Source: Craspedostauros australis
Lineage: Eukaryota > Bacillariophyta > Bacillariophyceae > Mastogloiales > Achnanthaceae
NCBI GenBank assembly: GCA_026770025.1
Contig: JAMXDE010000004.1
Coordinates: 3,087,501 to 3,151,500, forward strand
DNA: 64,000 nt
Direction: 5' to 3'
Part shown: in pieces, positions 51,575-61,314 of the stretch
How positions within the stretch are numbered: the stretch's first letter is position 1
Layout of the letters: every line of letters starts with the position of its first letter
Made by a program: the position numbers and the translations under genes
The notes under the pieces: model-generated
What the model saw: only the letters and a program-made list of their open reading frames with translations
The model's database searches: none
Told to the model about the DNA's origin: nothing

Positions 51575-54346
51575 ATGCGTGTTCGCATCCTTTCGGTGCT
51601 TCCCACAACCGTCTTGCACCTCCATCTCCAGCTGCTCCCGACAGCGCTGCCCTTCTCGGTGGCTACAATCCTCAGAATCGCGGCTGCCGTTGATACGGTG
51701 CCATCGACATCGGCGCTTGCTGTCAGACCAGACCACCACCAAAGCAAGGCCATCGGCAGCGACGATTGGCGTCGGCTCTTTGGGACTTCCAGATCGTCAT
51801 CAAGCGCAGCTCCACCCGCGACGCCTCATTCGCAGCAGCAACGGAATCTTGGACGTGCAGCTTTTGGAGCATTCCATAGCGCACGTTATTCTTCCTCGCT
51901 TGCGCTGTCGCCATCGTCCGAACCATCCCTGTCGGTTCCGTCGGCAGCGCCAACAACGGCCCCAGCTCGAGCATCTGACACAGCGTTGGCAAACATGTTG
52001 AAATCAGACTTGAATGCCGATGCATCACCAAAGACTGCAAGCGCAAATGATAATGCAAGTGCAGCAACCGAGCTCCCAAATTGGAGGGTCATCCCGCCGC
52101 AGGCGGACAGCTGGGATGACCACCTGAAGGCAAGGCCGGAATGGTCCGACGATGAATTCCAGCAGGCCCTGTCGCTCTACAATCAATTCATGGAATGCTC
52201 CGACACGTACGTCGCACCAGCCATCAAGGATGCGCTCAACTGCCTGGATCATGCCTACCGCCTCTACGGACCCAAATCCGTCGTAGGCAGCTTCAACGGT
52301 GGGAAGGACGCCGTCGTGATCCTGCATCTCATGCGTGCCGCGCATGCCAACCACTACAACAGCACGCTCGGACCCGACGGCCAACGCACGGTCCCCATCA
52401 CGCGTCCGCGCGTCATCTACTTCGACCATCCCGATGAATTCCCCGAGGTCAAGGACTTTCTGCGCAAGGCCGTCCACGATCTCGATCTCGACATGCTGGC
52501 CTTCGAGCAGGGGACCAAGTTCTCGCAAGGCTTGGAGATCATGGTGCACAACAACTTCCTGGAGAACTGCGGTCAGACCAGCTGGCCGATATCCTTCGTG
52601 CTGGGAACGCGCGCCGATGATCCCAACGCGGCCGGTCAGGATCAATTCGCGCCCTCGTCGCACTATATGCCACCCTTCATGCGCGTCAATCCGGTCTTGG
52701 AATGGACCTACGGGCACGTGTGGCACTTCCTTCGTCTCTTCCAGCTGCCATACTGCATTCTCTACGATCAGGGCTACACGAGCTTGGGCACCACCAAGGA
52801 CACGCTTCCGTGCCCCGCCCTGCTGGTTCCGGTGGAGACAGCGCCCGGTCCCTCGGCAGGCAACGAGACCAACGCTACAGCCATCGAAGCCGCAGCAGCA
52901 GCTGGAACAAACAACTTGCCCAAGTACTGGCCGGCCTACATGTTGGGCGATTGGAGTTTGGAACGCGCTGGCAGAATAAGCAAGTCGTCAGCTGCAAAAA
53001 CCGCGACCAAAGACAAGGCCAGCAACGACGCTGCAGCACAGAAGGCAACCGGAAAGCCACAGGCCAAGAAACGCGACTCCAGCAGACCAGAGCGATCGGG
53101 ATCGACCGCATCCGACTTTCGCAACAGCGATCCGAAGGTCATGTCTCTGTCCAAAGCTGAAGACTCAGATGACGAATTGCAGGATGGTCTCATGCCGCTG
53201 GCCGGCGAGAACAGCACCAATTTGGCAAGACGCGGTGCGGAGGCATCGTCGGAGCCTGATTGGGGTCAGAACTTGACCGCCATCTCCTCCCTCTACGATG
53301 ACAGCACGGCGTTCACGATGGATTCCGACGCCGATTCCGTAACGCAGAAATCCGTCGGTATCTTGATCATCGGCGATGAGATTCTGAAAGGCCTCACCAT
53401 GGATCAAAACACGCATGCCGCCGCCAAGGCGCTGCGGGCGCAGAACGTGCTGCTGAGCCGCGTCGTGGTGGTCTCCGATACGCCGGAGGAGATCGTGGAG
53501 GAAATCCAGCGTCTGCAAGAAGAGGTTGATGTCATCATCACATCCGGCGGAGTGGGTCCCACTCACGATGATGTGACGATCAAGAGCGTGGCATCGGCTC
53601 TCGGGCGAGAGATGGTGTTCCACAAGGAGATGGCGGATCTGCTGGGCGAGAAGATGAACTTTGGCAACAAGAAAAACGACGGCGACAACGACAGCGACAA
53701 CGATGACGGCAGCGTTGATGCTGCTGATGACAATGTTGTGGCGTCAGCGGATACAACTCCGAACGGCGGTGCCGGCAAGCCAAGCGCAGATGCAGACGAG
53801 GACATGGCAGAACTCTCCGAGGCGCACATCAAGATGGCCACGCTGCCTTCGAATGCCAAGCTGCGATACCTGTCCGACGTGGAGAACGATTGGCCTGTGT
53901 TGCAGTGCCGCAACATCTTCATTCTGCCCGGAGTGCCCGAGTTCTTCGCGAAGAAGATCGAGAACGTCGCGAAGTATCTTTCCTCGCAGCTGGAGCGCAG
54001 CATTGGGTACAAGGTCGTCCTGGGCATCGACGAAGCCTCCATCGTGCACGTCCTGAACGGAGTGGTGGAGCAACATCCCAACGTCTCCTTCGGATCGTAT
54101 CCATTCGTCAGCCATCCGGAATTCCAAACCGTCCTCACTTTGGAAGGCAATCTCATCGATGACAAGCCCAACATGTCCCCGCCGCTGCCCACCCGCAACT
54201 CGACCGTATTCCAGCGCAGCGCGATCTTGTCGTCGAAGGAGCAGCGAGATCGATACGTTCAGCTGGCGCTGGAAGATCTCATCCACCGATTGCCCGACGG
54301 CAGCATTCTGCGCGTGGACAATGACGATCTCACGCCCTTCACATGA
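51575..54346 (+). CDS. FAD synthase: PAPS-reductase-like domain plus MoCF-like domain
   Basis: 923 aa from ATG 51575 (upstream frame begins at TTG). It adenylylates FMN to FAD in eukaryotic FLAD1-type enzymes. A hydrophobic N-terminal stretch (about 45 residues) and a Ser/Ala-rich region precede the catalytic domain, possibly an organelle signal. The PAPS-reductase-like FAD synthase domain has VVGSFNGGKDAVVILHL (PP-loop, near residue 238), IYFDHPDEFPEV, GTRADDPNA and EWTYGHVWHFLRLF with ILYDQGYTSLG. A charged linker follows, then a molybdopterin-binding (MoCF/CinA-like) domain: VGILIIGDEILKG, TSGGVGPTHDDVTI and ILPGVPEFF. An Asp/Asn-rich insert of about 50 residues (53655-53820) splits this domain. 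Human FLAD1 has the two domains in the opposite order; I believe plant homologues share the order seen here. Confidence 0.88.
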   Translation: MRVRILSVLPTTVLHLHLQLLPTALPFSVATILRIAAAVDTVPSTSALAVRPDHHQSKAIGSDDWRRLFGTSRSSSSAAPPATPHSQQQRNLGRAAFGAFHSARYSSSLALSPSSEPSLSVPSAAPTTAPARASDTALANMLKSDLNADASPKTASANDNASAATELPNWRVIPPQADSWDDHLKARPEWSDDEFQQALSLYNQFMECSDTYVAPAIKDALNCLDHAYRLYGPKSVVGSFNGGKDAVVILHLMRAAHANHYNSTLGPDGQRTVPITRPRVIYFDHPDEFPEVKDFLRKAVHDLDLDMLAFEQGTKFSQGLEIMVHNNFLENCGQTSWPISFVLGTRADDPNAAGQDQFAPSSHYMPPFMRVNPVLEWTYGHVWHFLRLFQLPYCILYDQGYTSLGTTKDTLPCPALLVPVETAPGPSAGNETNATAIEAAAAAGTNNLPKYWPAYMLGDWSLERAGRISKSSAAKTATKDKASNDAAAQKATGKPQAKKRDSSRPERSGSTASDFRNSDPKVMSLSKAEDSDDELQDGLMPLAGENSTNLARRGAEASSEPDWGQNLTAISSLYDDSTAFTMDSDADSVTQKSVGILIIGDEILKGLTMDQNTHAAAKALRAQNVLLSRVVVVSDTPEEIVEEIQRLQEEVDVIITSGGVGPTHDDVTIKSVASALGREMVFHKEMADLLGEKMNFGNKKNDGDNDSDNDDGSVDAADDNVVASADTTPNGGAGKPSADADEDMAELSEAHIKMATLPSNAKLRYLSDVENDWPVLQCRNIFILPGVPEFFAKKIENVAKYLSSQLERSIGYKVVLGIDEASIVHVLNGVVEQHPNVSFGSYPFVSHPEFQTVLTLEGNLIDDKPNMSPPLPTRNSTVFQRSAILSSKEQRDRYVQLALEDLIHRLPDGSILRVDNDDLTPFT

Positions 54347-56299
54347 ATGGAGCACATGAGCGATGGCGATTGTGGTGGTGAACAATCTCCTTCCTCTCTA
54401 TACTCGCACTCGCACTCGTACCCGTACCATCCGCCGGTAGATAGAACGCAGTTACTTGTCGTATTCTGGAGAACACAGAAGCGCTGTACTCCCCGGAGAG
54501 TCTCTTCACGCAATGAGCTACCCCAGTTCGTATTGTTCACTTAGTGTGCTGTTGGCGCGTTTGCGCGTGATGCTGTGCGGCAGTACCACATTCACTTGTT
54601 TGGGGGGCTGCGTCCCACCGGCACTTCTCTTCGCTCAACATTCGCATGGTAGGTACTGTAGTATACGATAGGTCGTACTTTGCCACTACCCACCACCCCC
54701 ACATCTCCGGCAACGATGTCGAATCGGCTTCGGAGGCCATCGCGCCAACCCAATCCGCTAGCGCTGCCAAGAGAGAGGTTGGGACCTTTTCGAAGAGGGA
54801 GTACGACCTCTGAGCACAAGCGACATGACGGCGTGCCGGTAAGGCTGATCACTGGTGTGGCGAACGTCCACGCCGCGAACCGCTGTCAACGTGTTCGTGT
54901 CGCAGGAGCACACTTGCCATTTCTGGAAGTACTGCAATGTACGAGTATGATGTGGAACGTCGTTTAGGAATACCATAGGCGTTGTTGTTTCCCCAGACGA
55001 GGCCGAGGTGGTCATGTCGCCGCTTTTGTGACATGTGATAGCGCGAAAGTTGCGTCTACACACAGGTACAAGAACAAGAAGGCGCAAACGCTGCCAGGAA
55101 AGAGCAACATGGCCGCCGGGCGTGATCCATTCAGGCCTCGCGGAAACGGTGCTGATTGATTACTACCTTACTTTCGGGTGCCAAAACCGCGCGACTGCTA
55201 CCGACCTGCCAAACAGATTTCCTTGCAAACGTATGAGCGTGCGAATTGGACGATTGTGTCACAAATCCAGCTTCGGCGAACGTTTCCGTGTTCTCCTTCA
55301 ATGCGCCGTCGTTTTCAAGAATCCGCGCTTCTCTCGAGCGGGTGCTGACGCAAGACCTACCGCAGATCATTGTGACGGACATCAGGGAGCCTCAATCCAA
55401 TAGGTTGCACCAATGGAGAGTAGCATCGACCTCGTTCCATGACTACTTCCAGTCCGGATCAGCAGCGACGATGGAGAAAACGTAGCATTTCCAACGCGCG
55501 CATTGCTGGAGGAGAGGAGCTGAATGGAACCATTTCGATGGGAGGATCATCTGAAGACCCAAATCAGCAGATGCTGTCGATACCACCATCACAACGCAAG
55601 GCAGAGGATGGTGTTAATGTCAACAGGTGGGGGCGATAGCCATGATCACATTAATAATAGGTCGCAGCGTGCACCGCAGTTTTCAGTCAAAGCGGTGGAT
55701 CGATCCATCACCTGATCAAAGGAGAAGCGCGATCAGGCCTTGCGTCTGTCGTCGCCACACGAACCGTGATTGTTTTCATCGACCACTTTGTGGGACAAAC
55801 GAACAGGCACAAATCTCACGCGCTGCCAACCAGACATGGACGAGAGTGAACAGCCAGCGGATCATCCGTCCGGTGCGATGCCGTTTCCTACCATGTGCCC
55901 GCTCTTGTTACCTCTGTGTGGGTCGTACGCAGCATGCAGTTTACTGCGCTCTTTCCCAAACGCCACAGAAATCCACTCGCGGAGTGTCAGAAGGGGTGTT
56001 TGCGTTGCCGATTGCTGGGTCCGCGAGAAACTTCACGTCCCGCAACATCATCTCTGATATGATGTGAGATGCGTGCGTGCCTCGCCACAGATACCAGTAC
56101 TATTGATAAGAAGACATGACAGACCTGCACAACTCTGTGATAGTCGTACCATACATCCACTGCTCCTTTGCTCGCAATCATCACGTCGTCCATTGGAATC
56201 GCTTCCGTTGCTAGCCACTCGCACTCACAATTATACTCACCACCACCAGTCCAACAGTCAAACAGTCCAGCAGTCCAACACATTTTGGTAACAGCAACG
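54347..56299. other. Long intergenic region, no gene recognised
   Basis: About 1.95 kb. Short frames on both strands (for example 55035-55403 and 55627-56067) have no conserved motif, signal or sensible composition. An ACTCGCACTCGCACTCGTAC run is at about 54405 and TACGAGTATG at about 54938. An unannotated non-coding transcript or a fast-evolving gene cannot be excluded. Confidence 0.45.
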
Positions 56300-57556
56300 A
56301 TGACGACGACTCAACCATGCCATGCCACCGCGATTCTGCACAATAACCGCGGTGCCATGTGGATCAAGGAAGGCTTCTACTCTCGGGCCATTGACTCTCT
56401 GAAGCAAGCGTTCGCCAATCTCCCTCCGCAATCCTTCATCGACCTGTCGCTCGAGCAGCAGCTCACGAACGAACAGCAACGGCAGCTCCGCGATCATTTG
56501 GTGACAGCCGTGCCGTCATCTCGTTGTCGGGCAGTTCCAACAAGCCATCCTCAGTGCGGCAAGGATACCCAGGCCCCCGAAGCTGAGATCCTCATTTACA
56601 ACCATCCCATCACACTCAGCCAACCACTGGATCAGCATCAACAAGCCCATGCGCCGAGTATCATCTTGGAATTCAACCTCGCACTCTCGCTGCACATGCT
56701 TGGATCACAATCCATGCCCTTGCCTCTCAACGCGAGCAATTGCAACGCACGAACTTTGTCATCTGCCGAATCGACTTCTGCTCTTGATCGAGCACTTCAG
56801 ATATATGTATCAGTCATGAACCGGTACGCTGTGCATCGGCATCAGCAGCAGCAGCAGCAGCAGCAGAAGGCATCGCAGCTGTGGGGTGGGGACATGGCTG
56901 TGCCGATCGGTCGAGAAGTGGAGTACTTTCTGGCATTGGCATGCCTGAACAACATAGGACATATCCATCACGTCCTTCTGAATCGCAAGCTCGAAGCCAT
57001 GCAGTGGGGCACGCTGCTGTTGCAACTTCACCAAGAGCAACGACAATGGAGTGATGGCACTGTCGCTCTTCAGAGCGAAATGCAGCAGACGCCTTGCATG
57101 CCAGCCGCAGCAACAGCCAGGCCACTACAATGCTCAGCAGGGCTGGAATGGGCCAGCCAGCCTCCAACTCACCGCGCCAGCACACTTCCCCATGCCGTTG
57201 CGCTGGGGAGCCCAGATTTCGGCAAAGCCATGATGCCATACGTGGATTGCTTCATCGCCAATGCGAAGGCCATTGTTGGCGTGGCGACATCGATCGCACC
57301 CGACCAAAGCCGACACTTGTGCACCACGGAGCCAACCGTGGGGATGAGAATGAGCTCTACGGTCGCGATGGAATTTCCGCAAGGCGCCTCAAGCATGGCC
57401 CAATGCAGCCCCGCGCAGCCCCCACATCGGAACGGCTGTGCGCAAACCGAAGATTGCTGGGAATGCCTTCGATCGGGGCTTCATTGCGAGTGTGCCACGA
57501 GCCAGATTGGAGCTCGGGATTTGCATGCATCGATGTTTGAGAGACACGTGAAATAA
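56300..57556 (+). CDS. TPR-like uncharacterised protein
   Basis: 418 aa from ATG 56300 (ACAACGATGACG); the upstream open frame starts at TTG. The start NNRGAMWIKEGFYSRAIDSL is a clear TPR-type helix pair (first 40 residues), followed by a conserved-looking YNHPITL, EFNLALSLHMLG (second helix pair), ALQIYVSVMNRYAV and CLNNIGHIHHVLLN. I recall similar NNxGxxxxxxGxYxxAIxxL proteins as an expanded set in diatom genomes; individual functions are unknown. A CAG-encoded Gln tract is at 56845-56868. The C-terminal third is Cys-rich (ECLRSGLHCEC) and poorly predictable. No introns evident. Confidence 0.72.
   Translation: MTTTQPCHATAILHNNRGAMWIKEGFYSRAIDSLKQAFANLPPQSFIDLSLEQQLTNEQQRQLRDHLVTAVPSSRCRAVPTSHPQCGKDTQAPEAEILIYNHPITLSQPLDQHQQAHAPSIILEFNLALSLHMLGSQSMPLPLNASNCNARTLSSAESTSALDRALQIYVSVMNRYAVHRHQQQQQQQQKASQLWGGDMAVPIGREVEYFLALACLNNIGHIHHVLLNRKLEAMQWGTLLLQLHQEQRQWSDGTVALQSEMQQTPCMPAAATARPLQCSAGLEWASQPPTHRASTLPHAVALGSPDFGKAMMPYVDCFIANAKAIVGVATSIAPDQSRHLCTTEPTVGMRMSSTVAMEFPQGASSMAQCSPAQPPHRNGCAQTEDCWECLRSGLHCECATSQIGARDLHASMFERHVK
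56845..56868 (+). repeat. CAG microsatellite (poly-Gln)
   Basis: Eight in-frame CAG codons within the TPR-like gene. Confidence 0.85.
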
Positions 57557-60500
57557 ACGAAATACTCCAGACGAGGAGTATCGGACCATACATAGTGTAG
57601 GATTAGAATGGCTTGTTTGGATGAATATCCGCATCCACACGAGGACTGCGATCGCTGGGTGCTGTGCAATGTTGTGCTTCCAACTTCATGCTATCCACAT
57701 ACCCGTGCAAGTTTAGATTGTATTATATTTCGTAATAGTGGCTTGCAGAGTGCGCTTTGTCCTGCCCACCATCCCAAGGGCAGGTGGCCGTTCACACCAC
57801 GATCACCACCCCACAGATCTACTTTGTATCTCTTGTGGCCCCAGGTAACATGCTATGTCGTAGGTCACGCAATGTACTCTCTCACCGAAGCAGAGTCACA
57901 TTCAAGGGTGTCCTCTCTCTTGGGGACACGTACCCCGTTTCACACACGAACAAGTTCTCAAACGTCGAAATCTTGAAGGAACAATACATTCCACGCAACT
58001 TTCAACAACATCCACCGCGCACCGAGAGGGAGTACCATTGTTGTTGCAAATGGAGGTGGTATCGGGACAATGTACCACGGGTACTTGGGATACCTCCATC
58101 ATCGGACCCGCCACATGCTTGGAAGGGGTACTTCGTTGGTGGTCTTTCTGCCGTGGATTCGCACCTTGAAGAAGCATGTCGAGGTTCGGGTTGTCGCGGG
58201 GCATGTGTGACTCCAATGTGTCTTCAGTAAGAACCAATCAGCATCTTCGCAGTTGGGGGTACTATAAATGACTTTGTGCAGCGACTTTCTGCGGGATCGT
58301 TCCACTCGCATGAATTGGTGCACTGGCGCCATCCAGCAACAGTCCACCAACTCAAAACCACACTTTTTCTTCCTTCGTTGTTCTTGTTTTCGTCCATGTG
58401 GGTCGTGTGGCGCAACGATGCGTTTGCGTGCAGAACGCCGTTGTAGACAAACAAGAATGGTTTTTGGGCGAACGTCATTCTTGCGAACACATGGCAGCGC
58501 GTGGCAACCAAAGCGAAGCGACAAACCTCGGAGAGGAACGAGCACATCCATCGCTGCTACGCAAAACGGGTGTTTCGCGGAAATTGCGAAACAAGCCAGA
58601 CGCGGTTGCGTGCCGGACACAAATGTGGAACGCCAAAATAGGCCTAGGCTATTGATAACCCCTTCTATTCGTGGCGGACTAAGCCTTCCACCAGTACATG
58701 TCGCGCAGGAGTGAAATAACGCCAAGACTAAGCCTTGCGACAGCAGCAGCAAAGGGACTGAACCAACGAGCACAACCAGATGCTGTGATACGCGCGCATC
58801 ATGAGGAAGAAGAAACAGCCGCCCATGTTGGTACTGCATCGGAATTGAGCGCCACCAGCCCACATGCAAAACAACACACCGCACTCTGCATCCATTTTAC
58901 TTCAATTCGTCTCTGTATTGTGGCGCAGCCCAAGAAATGAAGAGCGGTGAGGAATTAATTACATGTGTAGCGCGCAGTCCTCTTACGAGGGAACTCATCA
59001 CAACAACAGCATGGAAACAAGCCAAATGGAGCGAGCTTTCTCGTGGCGTGAGCAATGGCACTTTCTGCACAGCAAAGAGCACAACAGCATGTGCGATAGG
59101 GATGGAGTGTTGTGAATAATACACCATGCCTCCTCCACAAATACTCGGACGTTTGAGTGGTACCGTGCTCAGTGGTAGGGTGCTCCACTCCGGTGGAACG
59201 CCTTCATTGTGCAGAATGCAGCGCCACTTTGTTGTTGCTCGGCCAAAGTATCTGTGCGCTGGAACAAAGCATGTCTCATGAACCAATCGCGAAACCGATG
59301 CAATACCAAGAACCGGACGTAGTTTATCATTCCATCATAATTATTGGAATGAAACCACGAGGGACACGGATGAGACAGCAGCTACCTCTTCGAGCGAAAC
59401 AACGATTCACTGGAAAGGGACAAACCCATACTTATTGCATGAAGCAACGACGAACCTGGATGAGGACAGGAACGGGAATGGCGCAAGGCATCCTCCCATC
59501 TGCTCTCGCAGAACCACCACTCTAGTCGGGACTGTCGCCAAAGGAGACCACCAAATTTTGGTCAGGCCTAAGAAAACACGCGAGCCAAATTCGCAGTAGA
59601 CGAAAGCTCACGAAGCACTCGCGAAGCCCTGTCCGTCGTGCATGGTTCGTTGAGTCATTGCTCCAAACATTCCTAGGACAAATATTTGGCGGGAAAGTTT
59701 GCAACAATTGGGGTGATCTAGCACAACGGTCGAACGAAATAAGTTGCACATGTTCAGGGAGAAGTCTCTGCGACAAGCCTGCCAGCCGCCTCCTCATGTC
59801 CGCTGGCTATGATGGTGGAATGGCGTGTTGATGCCACGCGTTCTCTTTTCTGTTGGTGGCATTGGCAGCGAGCGTCGTCATCCCAACGACTTTTCGAACT
59901 CGACACCGGAGTAACATGAAACAGTGCGGCGACGACAAAAAACAACTCATGTGGTCCAACCAAGAGAGAAACGACGCAACGCCATCTCAGCGATGTGACC
60001 CACCAGCACTTCTGCTTATCCACAAGAGCGCTTCGCCAAACGATTGCAGCCTCACATTGGAGCCCCCGCTTGGTTGGACCATGTGTGAGCATCCAACTAC
60101 GTGTCCACACAACCACACACCCACACACTCACACACGACCAAGACGCCGATAGCAGTGTGGCACGGTGTCCACACACCATGTGCCGATGGAAACACGCGC
60201 CGCGAGTGCACGGACACAGACAAAGCACCCACGAAACCGGCGTTGAACAGAATCACATCGCCTCCTCTCACAAAAATCAATCGAGATCACAAATCAAACG
60301 CAACGACGATTGCAACGTGATTGCAATAGCGCAGATCCACAGCATCTGTCCACAAACCCGATTATTAGCGCACGCTAAATCTCTAACAATAGCGACACCC
60401 GTCGACCAATCAGAAATCTCCACTTTTCTTACCTTTTCCGTTCCGAACGGAAATTTTGGTCGAAAATCCGTTGTGTCAGATTTGTGTCGCATTTCGCGTC

Positions 60501-61314
60501 GCAAGAATCGTTTTCCCTCAATCACAGATCCAAAAATGTCGTGGAAATTGATTTCTTGCCAAGATGAGCCAATCTGCCCAATCAGGACAGACTTGGATCT
60601 TGGGTGTGACACGTGCGAATCTTGCCCTGACCTTCTCAAGTGAATACGATCAATCGTGTGATCGTACTACTAGCAACATCGTGAGAAGACGTAATTTACA
60701 ACACGGGCTATCGCGGTGTTTTGTTCATTGACCTTTTGCACCTCATCTTCACGCAGTAACACGCACATTTGTCGTGTTGTCTCCGTGTTATTTTCATCTG
60801 CAATTGCATGAGATCATGTCATGCCTCTATCATGCTCACAGTTCCAAGAAGACAATCTTGTGAGCTCGACAGCATTCCAACTACCATACGAATAATACAG
60901 TAAACAAACACTCTCCTCACCAACAACAACGACTTGATCACTCTACGTTCTCGGTGCGGTATCCTTCACACCCATCTACGATTACGTTCTAACAGATTAA
61001 CAGTCGCAAGCTTTCACCTACTGAATTGATTGCGTGACAATCCATCCATCCTTCATCCCTCGTCCATCCACGAGCAATCCCTTCACCTTCCATCACGTGA
61101 CGACGTGATTTCGGCTTTCCTTCGGCTTTCTCGCATCCGCAGAACGCCCTCCTTTCGGTTCCTCAGCTGAGTTCGGGCCTTCCCACTCAGCCATCCAAGA
61201 CTTCCTGCAGCACCCTCCCGCACCAGAAGACGATTCAGTCAGTGCACCCCAGCCTCAGCTATCCTTCAGCCTCCAGCATCCGCATCCACTCTCTCCATCC
61301 ATCCATCGCCAATC
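57557..61314. other. Gene-poor region leading into a second retroelement
   Basis: 3.76 kb. No frame on either strand has recognisable domains; the longest (58099-58884, minus, 261 codons) starts at ATG but is compositionally random. An 8 bp inverted repeat TCATTCCA/TGGAATGA with a 10-base loop is at 59327-59352. The last several hundred bases (about 60650-61314) should contain the 5' LTR and leader of the downstream Gag-Pol, but LTR ends cannot be placed because the second LTR is outside the window. Confidence 0.5.

Noticed and set aside
58099-58884. 261-codon minus-strand ORF
   Set aside because: No signal, domain or conserved pattern; Cys/Arg/His-rich, as expected of non-coding DNA.
59327-59352. 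Inverted repeat as a possible terminator or RNA gene
   Set aside because: Only 8 bp of stem in an AT-rich context, no associated gene; could easily be chance.
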